Source: Vibrio aphrogenes
GTDB taxonomy: Bacteria > Pseudomonadota > Gammaproteobacteria > Enterobacterales > Vibrionaceae
Reading direction: 5' to 3'
Assembly: GCF_002157735.2 (NCBI RefSeq)
Contig: NZ_AP018689.1
Span: 1,116,001 to 1,180,000, forward strand
DNA: 64,000 nt
The notes under the pieces are model-generated. The model was not told where the DNA came from, made no database searches, and saw nothing but the letters and a program-made list of their open reading frames with translations. A program made the position numbers and the translations under genes. Shown here piece after piece: positions 55,182-64,000 of this stretch (position 1 is the first letter of the stretch; every line of letters begins with the position of its first letter).

Positions 55182-55736
55182 TTAGAAGTTAAAGCGGGTT
55201 GTGACCATAAGTTGATCACCATAGATATAATTCAGTTTACCTTCTAAGCCGATAGAGAATAACTCTGTTGCATGGAAGCGGCCGGAAATAGCACCGTAAA
55301 CTTCATCGGTGTCTACTTGGTTATTAATTTTGTAATAACCCACTTGACCACCAATTTCAAATTGTGGACCTAACCATTGTCTGACACCTAGATTTACTTC
55401 CATACCAGTGTCGTTATCAAATTTATGTTGGTCATCTACTAATTTAAATAACATTGAACCGGTAATATCGGCCCAGTTATTAACCGGTGCATGGAAGCCT
55501 AAGCCAGCAGAAAGGTCATAATCATCATCGAATTCAGAATCTAGCGATAAAATGGCATGGGCGTTAGGGTGGATAGATTTACTCACACCAGCACCAAAGG
55601 TCAGAGGGCTAAAGCCAATTCGTGCATCGACATAATCATAATTGAAATTACTCATAGAGGTAGAACTTGTATCACTGGCGGCAAACGCAGAACTTGATGC
55701 GAGTAATAGCCCTGTTAGAATCAAAGACTTGTGCAT
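55182..55736 (-). CDS. yfaZ: YfaZ family outer-membrane protein
   Basis: 184 aa. A signal peptide (about 1-19) precedes a beta-barrel made of alternating strands ending in the terminal Phe typical of outer-membrane proteins (TTRFNF). Motifs such as DYVDARIGFSPL and GLEGKLNYIYGDQ match YfaZ (E. coli, about 180 aa), a small barrel of unknown function. It is convergent to tfoX, with a shared terminator. Confidence 0.88.
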   Translation of the reverse strand: MHKSLILTGLLLASSSAFAASDTSSTSMSNFNYDYVDARIGFSPLTFGAGVSKSIHPNAHAILSLDSEFDDDYDLSAGLGFHAPVNNWADITGSMLFKLVDDQHKFDNDTGMEVNLGVRQWLGPQFEIGGQVGYYKINNQVDTDEVYGAISGRFHATELFSIGLEGKLNYIYGDQLMVTTRFNF

Positions 55737-56123
55737 GTAAGAAAACCCTTTTCTTATTGATCAATAAAGAAGAAATAGCAAATATGAATAAAGGTGGTTG
55801 ATAGTAAAACACCTTTTGTTTGTTTTGCTGTATGGTTTGATTTTCGCAGATGTAACGCTTTATGTAAATTAACAAACGTAACAGTGTATGCGACAACGCA
55901 AATAAAGCAGAATAAAAATATCATTGTTTACCAAGATGTTAAATTTACATTAATGGTAAAGTGGAGCATTGTTGTTCTTTTATACTGTATAGCTCTGGTT
56001 CAATGTATAACGAAATTTATGACACAACTAAGAGTTATGACACAACTAAGATTGACTGTATAACTAAGATTGACAATATAACAACGACGGTTAAAGACAT
56101 TAAACTCGTTTTCAAGGATTAAT
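55737..56123. other. 387-base gap between yfaZ and the DUF945 gene
   Basis: Both genes start here in opposite directions. It contains an inverted repeat TTTACCA/TGGTAAA (55927-55933 and 55954-55960) and three tandem 18-bp units at 56017-56074, but no gene. Confidence 0.6.
56017..56074. repeat. Three tandem 18-bp units upstream of the DUF945 gene
   Basis: TTATGACACAACTAAGA at 56017-56033 recurs at 56035-56051, and the third, diverged copy (ending ACTAAGATTGAC) follows at the same period. The array ends 49 bases before the ATG, overlapping the likely promoter or 5' UTR. Confidence 0.85.
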
Positions 56124-57389
56124 ATGGATAAGGTAAAAAAATACGCCGCAATAGGTGGCTTGGTTGCGCTTGCGGCTTGCTGGCCTCTCGCGGTTGGGCA
56201 ATTTGCACACAATACTTTTCAAGATGGTATTGCGCAAATTCAACAAGATGAAGTACAGGTTCAGTTAGTTCAATATCATCGCGGCTATTTGAGCTCAAGT
56301 GCTCAAACGAAAGTTACTATCATTAATCCAGTTTTAAAGCAGCGTTTTGAAATGGATGGCTTACCGACCGAATTCGTATTAGACCATGATATTCGTCATG
56401 GATTATTGAGTGTGTCGACGGATAGTAAACTTCAGAATTATCAACAATTACCAATTGATGTTCATTCGGTCACTTATGTGAATGGTGCAACGGAGTTGAC
56501 AGCCGTCAGTCAAAAGATGACTTTTAATTTTGCCAATGATGTGAATTCTAAACTTGAATTTGCACCAGCAAAACTCTCGGCACACTTTTCGACCTCTCAT
56601 GAATTGACATTTGATTACCAATTAGAAGGTTTTAATGGCCGCTTTAGTAATGGTGAATCGATCATTCTAAGTTCACTTAATGGCTCTGGGAGCGGTGAAA
56701 AGAAACAAGGTTTTTGGTTGGGAACTCAACAGCTGAAATTGGGTGAATTGAACCTGATCGATGCGCTAGGTGAAAGCATGGTCAATATTCACCAATTTGA
56801 TTACCAATTTAATACTCAAGAAGACGCAAAAGAAAATACCTTCTCAAGTCACCATCAAGTGGCGGTCGATAGTGTTGATTTTTCTGATGAGACACTCACT
56901 GATTTAGGTTTTGAGGCGTCGTTTAAGCATTTAGATACAAAAGCTTTTTCTGATTTATTAACGGTTTATCAAACTAATGAGCATCAATTGACGGCGGAAG
57001 ATATTCAACGTGCGACCACATCGGTTGATACGCTGTTTAGCAAAGGCTTTAGTGTTTCAGTCGATGAGATGAAAGCGTCGATTGATGATGGTAAGTTTAA
57101 TAGCCAATTAACATTGAACTTCCCACAAAGCGATAAACCGGTTAGTCAAAATCCACTGCAAATTTTATCTTCTATGGAAGGGGGAGCCAACGCCTTTATT
57201 TCAAATGAAATGGTGAAACGATATCCCTTTATGCAACCTGGTTTGGACGATATGATCCAGCAAGGTATGATGGATCAACAAGCTGATGGCTATCATATTA
57301 ATGGCAAAATTACGGGTGGAAATATTCAATTTTCAGGTGGTAAGTCATTACCATTAATAGCATTTATTGCGCCATTATTATTTAGATAA
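56124..57389 (+). CDS. DUF945 (YdgA/YihF-like) family protein
   Basis: 421 aa. A short N-terminal hydrophobic segment (about 5-25, GGLVALAACWPLAVGQF) acts as an anchor or signal. The remainder is a DUF945 domain, as in E. coli YdgA and YihF: FQDGIAQIQ, HRGYLSSSAQTKVTI and DIRHGLLS occur near the start. Members are periplasmic or outer-membrane associated and of unknown function. AAGGA precedes the ATG. Three 18-bp tandem repeats lie just upstream. Monocistronic with a long terminator. Confidence 0.9.
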   Translation: MDKVKKYAAIGGLVALAACWPLAVGQFAHNTFQDGIAQIQQDEVQVQLVQYHRGYLSSSAQTKVTIINPVLKQRFEMDGLPTEFVLDHDIRHGLLSVSTDSKLQNYQQLPIDVHSVTYVNGATELTAVSQKMTFNFANDVNSKLEFAPAKLSAHFSTSHELTFDYQLEGFNGRFSNGESIILSSLNGSGSGEKKQGFWLGTQQLKLGELNLIDALGESMVNIHQFDYQFNTQEDAKENTFSSHHQVAVDSVDFSDETLTDLGFEASFKHLDTKAFSDLLTVYQTNEHQLTAEDIQRATTSVDTLFSKGFSVSVDEMKASIDDGKFNSQLTLNFPQSDKPVSQNPLQILSSMEGGANAFISNEMVKRYPFMQPGLDDMIQQGMMDQQADGYHINGKITGGNIQFSGGKSLPLIAFIAPLLFR

Positions 57390-57410
57390 CGAAAAGTTAT
57401 TTTTCAATTA

Positions 57411-57486
57411 GAAGCGATTTAGTGAGCCAGTTTTTTGATCCAAGAAAGTCTTGGCTAGAAAAAGTCACTAAATGCGCTTCTTTTTT
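57411..57486 (+). terminator. Terminator after the DUF945 gene, with nested hairpin
   Basis: GAAGCGATTTAGTGA pairs with TCACTAAATGCGCTTC (one bulge), enclosing a second hairpin CCAAG / CTTGG at 57440-57454, followed by T6. A 70-base structure, unusually long for a terminator. Confidence 0.8.
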
Positions 57487-57594
57487 GTATTTCTTTAAAA
57501 AGCGCTTTTCTCTGTCAGATAAAAAATGGTATTACTGTAGTCACATTTTTATCCGATTGAACTTCATCCTATTTAAGCAGGAGCAATATTGATC

Positions 57595-58677
57595 ATGGAA
57601 CCCGTCTATAACTTTAGTGCTGGACCAGCGAGTCTTCCAAAAGCCGTGATGCAGCAGGCGCAAAGTGAATTTTTAAATTGGAATGGCTTAGGCACCTCCG
57701 TTATGGAAATTAGCCATCGCAGTAAACCATTTTTGAAAGTGGCGAATGAAGCTGAGCAAGATTTACGCGATTTATTATCCATTCCAGATAATTATAAAGT
57801 CCTATTTTGTCAGGGTGGTGCACGTGCACAGTTTGCCGCTGTCCCAATGAACTTATTAGGTCAGGCAACGTCAGCAGATTACATTGATGGTGGTTACTGG
57901 GCGGCAAGCGCAGTCGATGAAGCGAAAAAATATTGCCAACCGAATGTGATTAACGCTACGACTGAAATTGATGGCAAAACGGCTATTTTACCCGCAGCCC
58001 AATGGCCATTATCAGCCGATGCCGCTTATGTTCATTTTTGTCCAAATGAAACCATCGATGGTATTGAAATTAATGATTTGCCTATTACGGATAAACCGAT
58101 TGTTGCAGATATGTCTTCAACGATCTTATCGCGTGAAATCGACGTTTCTCAATATGGTGTTATTTACGCGGGAGCCCAAAAAAATATTGGACCTGCAGGG
58201 TTGTGTCTAGTCATCGTACGTGATGATTTATTAGATCTTGCCTGCAATGAGCTACCAAGTATTTTAAATTATAAAGTGTTGGATGAAAAAGAGTCGATGT
58301 TCAACACGCCTCCAACCTATGCTTGGTATTTATCTGGTTTAGTTTTCAAATGGTTGAAAGCCAATGGTGGGGTATCGGCGATGGAGAAAATCAACCGCGA
58401 AAAAGCGGCGGTACTGTATCGTTGTATCGATGAATCAAACTTTTATCGTAATAATGTGCACCCTCATAATCGTTCATTAATGAATGTTCCGTTCCAATTA
58501 GCTAAGCCTGAGTTGGATGCTTTATTCTTAGAACAAGCAGAAGCACGTGGTTTACAAGCGCTAAAAGGTCATAGAGCCGTCGGAGGTATGCGTGCTTCTA
58601 TTTATAATGCGATGCCATTAGAAGGTGTGCAGGCTTTAGTCGACTTCATGCAAGAATTCGAAGCGGCACACGCATAA
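57595..58677 (+). CDS. serC: Phosphoserine aminotransferase
   Basis: 360 aa from ATG 57595 (GCAGGAG upstream); a TTG two codons earlier is possible. SerC converts 3-phosphohydroxypyruvate to phosphoserine in serine synthesis, and also acts in pyridoxine synthesis. The N-terminus [15 protein letters not shown] and the PLP lysine motif [11 protein letters not shown] are conserved, with SHRSKPF and RASIYNAMP also typical. It is closed by a strong terminator shared with cydC. Confidence 0.97.
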   Translation: MEPVYNFSAGPASLPKAVMQQAQSEFLNWNGLGTSVMEISHRSKPFLKVANEAEQDLRDLLSIPDNYKVLFCQGGARAQFAAVPMNLLGQATSADYIDGGYWAASAVDEAKKYCQPNVINATTEIDGKTAILPAAQWPLSADAAYVHFCPNETIDGIEINDLPITDKPIVADMSSTILSREIDVSQYGVIYAGAQKNIGPAGLCLVIVRDDLLDLACNELPSILNYKVLDEKESMFNTPPTYAWYLSGLVFKWLKANGGVSAMEKINREKAAVLYRCIDESNFYRNNVHPHNRSLMNVPFQLAKPELDALFLEQAEARGLQALKGHRAVGGMRASIYNAMPLEGVQALVDFMQEFEAAHA

Positions 58678-58751
58678 GTAAACAGTCGGTCGTCATGATT
58701 ATCCGTTGCTATGACTACCGATTGACATGCTATTGTATTGAAAGCACAAAT

Positions 58752-58786
58752 AAAAACCGCGGTTTAAATTAACCGCGGTTTTTTTA
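58752..58786. terminator. Bidirectional terminator between serC and cydC
   Basis: AAAAACCGCGGTT and AACCGCGGTTTTT form a 13-bp palindromic stem around a 6-base AT loop, with U-tracts both ways, between convergent genes. Confidence 0.95.
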
Positions 58787-58794
58787 TGGTTCAT

Positions 58795-60516
58795 TTATAA
58801 CCTTTGGTGTAGCCGTTGATATAAACCATTTAATGCGAGCAATTGGTGATGAGTACCTTGTTCAACCACGTTGCCTTGGTCCATTAAGCAAATCTTATCC
58901 ATTTGTTCTAACCCCACTAAGCGGTGAGTGACAAACACCACGGTTTTTCCTTGGGTATGCTGATTGAGAAGTTGCATTATTTGGGTTTCCGTCTGCTTAT
59001 CTAAGCCTTCGGTGGGTTCATCTAACAACATGATTGGTGCATCGTGTAAGATTGCACGGGCTATGCCGATACGACGTTTTTCTCCGCCAGATAATTGGCG
59101 ACCGCCATCACCTAGCCAGCTGTTTAACCCTGCTCCTTGAGTTAAATGAGACAGACCGACAGCTTCGAGGATCTGCAAGAGTACTTCGTCGCTAGCGTCG
59201 GGTTTGGCTAAATGAAGGTTATCTTTTAATGTGCCATTTAAAATATCAACACGTTGACTGACAACCGAAATACTTTGGCGCAATCCTTTTTCTGTCCAAC
59301 TGCCGATTGGGTGACCTGCCAGAGTTAACGAGCCCGTTGTTACGTCAAATTGACGAGTTAACAATTGCAATAAGGTCGATTTTCCTGAGCCTGTTTGTCC
59401 CACTATTGCCAGTTTTTTTCCAGCCGGTAAATGCAGTGAAAGTGCATTTAATGCATTAGTTTGACTGTCTGGATAGCGGTAACTGACATCAGTAAGTTCA
59501 AGATCATATTGCTTGGATGTGTCGATGCCAGAGGCGGGAAAGACAACATCTGGGGTAGCTGATAGCACTTCATTTAATCGACGAGCCGATTCTAAAGTTT
59601 GCCCTAAATATTGAAATGCCCCGGCAATAGGCATTAATAGTTCAAAGCTGGCCATTGTGGCAAAGGCCATCATGGCAACCATAGGGCCGGGAGGTTGACC
59701 ATGGATACCATCCGCAGCCATCCAAATGATCAAGACTAAGCTCCAACCATTAGCAAGCAATAATAGCGCGCTGGCAAGGCCGGTATAGTGGGCATTGCTT
59801 AATTGGTTTTTGATTAAAGCATTTTGATGATGATTGATGGCATCACGATATTTTGGTTCTGCACCAAATAAGACTAATTCACTGTGCCCTTGTACCCAAT
59901 CGAGAGTGGCAATGCGTAACTTGGCTTTATTTTGAGTCAGTGTTTCGCCATTCTGTTTGCCTAATTTGTAGAAGATAATTGGCCATAATAATAAAAGAGC
60001 CAATAAGATGCCGCCTAAGGTCAATCCAATGGCCATATCAAACCAACAGATAAAGAGCGTTAGGGAAATGATACCTAAAACTCCGACAATGATAGGGCTG
60101 ATCAGGCGTAAGTACACATGATCCATCGCATCCACATCCGCTACTAAGCGGTTGAGTAAGTCAGCATCACGTAATTTAGAAAAACGACCTGGGATCAATG
60201 GTGTTAATTTCTGGAAGAAAAAGATACGTAAATCGGCAAGTAGCTTGAACGTCGCATCGTGACTGACCACACGCTCACCCCAGCGGCCTGCAGTACGAGC
60301 CATCGCAAATCCACGCACACCACCACCAGGTAACATGTAATTGAAGGTTTCACGGGCAATGGTTAAGCCTGCAACCGCCGCGGCAGAAAGAAACCAACCC
60401 GACAGTGTTAACAGCCCGATGGAGGTGACTAAGGTTGCAAAGGCGAGAAACATCCCTAGCGATAAGCTAAACCAATGTTTCTTGTAGAGTTTGAGATAAG
60501 GTGCTAACTCACGCAT
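58795..60516 (-). CDS. cydC: Thiol reductant ABC exporter subunit CydC
   Basis: 573 aa, a membrane-spanning and ATPase fusion. About six N-terminal helices are followed by an ABC ATPase (about 335-573): Walker A GQTGSGKS, signature LSGGEKRRIGIARAI and Walker B MLLDEPTEGLD. CydC pairs with CydD to export cysteine and glutathione to the periplasm, needed for cytochrome bd and periplasmic redox. Its ATG overlaps the end of cydD by 8 bases (ATGCGTGA), so the two are coupled. Confidence 0.95.
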   Translation of the reverse strand: MRELAPYLKLYKKHWFSLSLGMFLAFATLVTSIGLLTLSGWFLSAAAVAGLTIARETFNYMLPGGGVRGFAMARTAGRWGERVVSHDATFKLLADLRIFFFQKLTPLIPGRFSKLRDADLLNRLVADVDAMDHVYLRLISPIIVGVLGIISLTLFICWFDMAIGLTLGGILLALLLLWPIIFYKLGKQNGETLTQNKAKLRIATLDWVQGHSELVLFGAEPKYRDAINHHQNALIKNQLSNAHYTGLASALLLLANGWSLVLIIWMAADGIHGQPPGPMVAMMAFATMASFELLMPIAGAFQYLGQTLESARRLNEVLSATPDVVFPASGIDTSKQYDLELTDVSYRYPDSQTNALNALSLHLPAGKKLAIVGQTGSGKSTLLQLLTRQFDVTTGSLTLAGHPIGSWTEKGLRQSISVVSQRVDILNGTLKDNLHLAKPDASDEVLLQILEAVGLSHLTQGAGLNSWLGDGGRQLSGGEKRRIGIARAILHDAPIMLLDEPTEGLDKQTETQIMQLLNQHTQGKTVVFVTHRLVGLEQMDKICLMDQGNVVEQGTHHQLLALNGLYQRLHQRL

Positions 60517-62293
60517 CTAAATTCCCCTTATTCTCGATGTCATTTTCAACTTTCGATGACAACATTTGAGCAAATAAACCTGAATCTTTAATTTCATGGT
60601 ATTGACCTGATTGAACAATGCTCCCAGATTGCATTACCAGAATATTTTCAACCAATTTAAGATGATCTAATTGGTGGGTTACCATCAGAGTTGTTTTACC
60701 AATAGTATTATCATTCAATGCCTTCGCAACCAGATGTTCACTGTGGGCATCAAGGCTAGCGGTAGGTTCGTCCAGTAGCCAGAAAGAGCCGTTTTGTAAC
60801 ATCGCACGAGCCAGAGCAAGACGTTGTGCTTGTCCGACGGATAAGCCTCCTGAGCGATCACTGATGGGGTAATCAAGCCCATGGCTGGTTGCGAATTCAT
60901 CAGCAAAGGCATCTTTTAATGCTTTATTAACCGCAGGCTCAGAGACATTTTGTTGCCCAAGAACGACATTTTCATAAATGGTGCCATTGACCAATAATGG
61001 GTTTTGTCCAACCCAGCTAATATTTTGACGCCATTGTTTTAGATCGAGCTCTTTCACTTCTACACCATTAATAGTGAGTGAGCCAGAATAGGGGAGGAAC
61101 CCGAGAATGGCATTAATTAAGCTGGTTTTTCCTGCGCCACTTGGGCCAACTAAGGCCGTGGTTTGGTTTGCTTGAATAGTAAAAGAGATCGGGCCAACGA
61201 GTTTGGTTTTTTCAGGGCTGAATACTTCCAGATTGTGCGCGATGATTTCGATATTTTGTGGTGATGGTAACGAGGTATGGCCTGATTTAGCAGCTTCAAC
61301 ATCGGCATCTAAAAATTCAACAATGCTTTCTGCTGCCCCTAAAGCTTGGGCTTTAGCATGATAAAAAGTACCAAGATCACGCAAGGGTTGATAAAACTCA
61401 GGTGCTAAAATCAGAACAAAAAGACCTGTAAATAAGGTAATACCAACGCCGTAATAGCCGAAGTTAAGTTCACCGATATAACTAAACCCGAAATAAACGG
61501 CGGTAATAGCGATGGAAATAGAGGTGAAAAACTCTAAGACTGCTGAAGATAAAAAGGCAATACGTAAAACATCCATCGTGCTTTTTCGTAGCACTTCAGA
61601 AGAACCGCGTAGTAATTCCGTTTCCGCCTCTGCTCGATAAAATAAACGTATGGTTGTCATTGACTGTAATCGGTCATAAAAATGGCCAGACAAGCGTTGC
61701 AATGCTTTAAAGTTCTTTTTATTGGCATCGGCCGCCTTCATACCCACTAGCGCCATAAACAGAGGGACTAAAGGCGCAGTGATTAAGAAAATTAACCCCG
61801 CTGCCCAGTTGGACGGGAAAACCACAATTAAGATTAAAAAAGGAATCAATACCGCTAACGACATTTGTGGCAAGTAGCGTGCAAAGAAGTCTTGCATTTC
61901 TTCTACTTGTTCGAGGAGTAAGGCCGCCCAAGTACCAGCCGGTTTGCCTTTGATGTAAGCTGGGCCAAGATCACGTAATTTATCTAAAATTTGTTGGCGA
62001 ATATAAATACGAATAGCTTGTCCACATCGATAGCCAGTGATCTCTCGACCCCAAGTACAAAGTGCTCGACCTGCGATCATGACCGCTAAGCCAATAAAAG
62101 AGCCGATGAGCTGGTGCTTATCGGTTTGTTCAATAATGACATTATGTAAGATAGACGCTAAAAATGCGGCTTGACCAAGTAAGAATAGTGTTGAAAGTAG
62201 ACCTAAACCTATAGTGGCAAATAACCAAACTTTAGCCAGTTTACCTTGCTGTTTGAGCCACTTATTTAAATGACGTCGTTGTTGTTTATCCAT
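60509..62293 (-). CDS. cydD: Thiol reductant ABC exporter subunit CydD
   Basis: 594 aa from ATG 62293, matching the E. coli start (MNKSRQKEL / MDKQQRRHL); a GTG 14 codons upstream is less likely. Membrane domain (about 30-320, with GPAYIKGKPAGTWAALLLEQ typical of CydD) is followed by the ABC ATPase: GPSGAGKTS, signature LSVGQAQRLALARAM (the SVGQ variant is also seen in E. coli CydD) and LLDEPTASLD. With CydC it exports cysteine/glutathione. trxB is directly upstream on the same strand, separated by a gap with a large inverted repeat. Confidence 0.95.
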   Translation of the reverse strand: MDKQQRRHLNKWLKQQGKLAKVWLFATIGLGLLSTLFLLGQAAFLASILHNVIIEQTDKHQLIGSFIGLAVMIAGRALCTWGREITGYRCGQAIRIYIRQQILDKLRDLGPAYIKGKPAGTWAALLLEQVEEMQDFFARYLPQMSLAVLIPFLILIVVFPSNWAAGLIFLITAPLVPLFMALVGMKAADANKKNFKALQRLSGHFYDRLQSMTTIRLFYRAEAETELLRGSSEVLRKSTMDVLRIAFLSSAVLEFFTSISIAITAVYFGFSYIGELNFGYYGVGITLFTGLFVLILAPEFYQPLRDLGTFYHAKAQALGAAESIVEFLDADVEAAKSGHTSLPSPQNIEIIAHNLEVFSPEKTKLVGPISFTIQANQTTALVGPSGAGKTSLINAILGFLPYSGSLTINGVEVKELDLKQWRQNISWVGQNPLLVNGTIYENVVLGQQNVSEPAVNKALKDAFADEFATSHGLDYPISDRSGGLSVGQAQRLALARAMLQNGSFWLLDEPTASLDAHSEHLVAKALNDNTIGKTTLMVTHQLDHLKLVENILVMQSGSIVQSGQYHEIKDSGLFAQMLSSKVENDIENKGNLDA

Positions 62294-62416
62294 GTGACAC
62301 TCTTTTCCATCTGGGGGATATAGGAGGTATGACACCTATGACCAACCAAAACAAACACCGGAATAAAGGAAATAAGCCGAGTGAAAGTGGCAGTGGTACG
62401 ACTAAGTCGTTCTCAT

Positions 62417-62484
62417 TTTATGCCTCAATATTATCAATGGGCCAATGTGCTACAAACGAGTTGGTGGCCATTGTGAGGCATAAA
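62417..62484. repeat. Large imperfect inverted repeat in the trxB-cydD gap
   Basis: TTTATGCCTCA (62417-62427) pairs with TGAGGCATAAA (62474-62484), and CAATGG with CCATTG inside, so nearly 70 bases fold into one long hairpin. No U-tract on either strand follows. It lies between the trxB stop and the cydD start. Confidence 0.7.
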
Positions 62485-62549
62485 GCATATTGAATTTACT
62501 ATGATTAAGCGGACAAAGGGTACAATATACCCTTCATCGTTTTAGCTTA

Positions 62550-63539
<990 letters not shown>

Positions 63540-63693
63540 TCAATATATTGTGTCAGGATTGTAGGGAAAATGTCGCATTAAAGAAAGGAATAGATGAGGT
63601 ATGCACTCGAATTTCATTATAAAAATGTGAATCGTACAAAATAAACACGATTCAAGGATGAAAGAGAGTGATAAAAAGAGCAAAATTTATAAG

Positions 63694-63725
63694 AAAAACA
63701 AGCTCCCAAATGAGAGCTTGTTTTT
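63694..63725 (-). terminator. Terminator after the DUF2797 gene
   Basis: AAAAACAAGCTC / GAGCTTGTTTTT, a 12-bp stem with an 8-base loop and T-rich 3' side on the minus strand, 12 bases after the gene's stop. Confidence 0.9.
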
Positions 63726-63736
63726 ATATGGCGATG

Positions 63737-64000
63737 TTATTGAGGGTTAAAGGTCACTTCGTAAGAGGAAAACTTACGGATATTGATGACACCTGTATCT
63801 AGAATTAAATATTGCCCTTTAATTCCTTGCAGTTGGCCGGTGACCACTGGGTTTTTATCAAAGTTGTGCGACACGATTTTCGTTGGATGTTGCTCAACAG
63901 GATAAGCGATCGGGGTTATCTCATTGCCTAAAATCTCAACGGCATCTTCACCAAATTGAGCTTGAATATCGGCAATAGTCGCTTCAACTAATGGCAATAG
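63737..64000 (-). CDS. DUF2797 family protein, C-terminal part (partial)
   Basis: The reading frame runs off the window edge; about 88 C-terminal codons are visible, so no true start is present. GIKGQYLILDTGVINIRKFSSYEV is the C-terminal signature of DUF2797, a family of uncertain function with a Cys-rich N-terminal half (not in the window). It is upstream of trxB on the same strand. Function unknown. Confidence 0.8.
   Translation of the reverse strand, partial: LLPLVEATIADIQAQFGEDAVEILGNEITPIAYPVEQHPTKIVSHNFDKNPVVTGQLQGIKGQYLILDTGVINIRKFSSYEVTFNPQ

Noticed and set aside
55794..56063. Plus-strand ORF between yfaZ and the DUF945 gene
   Set aside because: No ribosome-binding site, Cys/Phe-rich composition, and it runs into the tandem 18-bp repeats.

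Overview
The window is a contiguous stretch of AT-rich gammaproteobacterial chromosome, almost certainly from the Vibrionaceae (Vibrio or Aliivibrio type, large chromosome). The Vibrio-typical content includes a PanP-type decarboxylase, FabV as enoyl-ACP reductase, a DUF2913 protein, a TfoX-family competence regulator, a PsrA-like TetR regulator in front of fadE, and short dispersed intergenic repeats with ATACCAAT/ATTGGTAT ends. I see no rRNA, tRNA, prophage, transposase gene or CRISPR array. The species cannot be named from the sequence alone.

Layout. 1-7.6 kb: the end of bcsA followed by bcsB-bcsZ-bcsC, a tightly overlapping cellulose synthesis and export operon. Its BcsZ has Asn where the E. 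coli enzyme has its catalytic-base Asp. Convergent to it is a membrane diguanylate cyclase with an intact GGEEF motif but no RxxD inhibitory site, a plausible c-di-GMP source for the PilZ-controlled BcsA. 9.4-15 kb: an MscS-type channel, then speA-speB for putrescine synthesis. 15-20.4 kb: a PLP desulfhydrase/deaminase, ygiQ, elbB, a membrane protein and a DUF4250 protein. 20.4-24.3 kb: an exact 32-copy 7-bp tandem array abutting metR, then the divergent metR/metE pair with MetJ and MetR operators between them. 24.4-27.3 kb: small envelope and hypothetical proteins, and rplY. 27.5-34.2 kb: radD, fadL (with a FadR-type operator), rsuA, bcr and a DUF2913 gene; the radD/rplY/rsuA/bcr grouping resembles E. 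coli. 34.4-38.6 kb: an ABC ATPase / FtsX-type permease / AttH-like secreted protein operon. 38.9-45.7 kb: nhaA, an intergenic mini-locus bounded by two outward-facing terminators, psrA-like regulator, fadE, fabV and a small methyltransferase. 45.8-55.7 kb: ansB, ybjL, grxA, hexR, panP, a small periplasmic protein, lysO, tfoX and yfaZ. 56-64 kb: a DUF945 gene, serC, cydDC, trxB and the end of a DUF2797 gene.

Connections. Fatty-acid handling recurs: fadL uptake, fadE beta-oxidation, the psrA-like sensor and fabV synthesis, with candidate FadR and PsrA operators. The bcs operon and the adjacent diguanylate cyclase form a biofilm module. The trxB-cydDC cluster and grxA serve thiol redox balance and cytochrome bd assembly.

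The most unusual sequence-level features are the 32 x CCAGGAA array and its TTCCTAG sister arrays (related by one C-to-T change inside a CCWGG site), the substituted BcsZ residue, the two-terminator mini-locus at 40.25-40.44 kb, and a terminator-like hairpin whose U-tract touches the fabV ribosome-binding site. Most positions of domains and membrane segments are estimates by eye; no database search was run.
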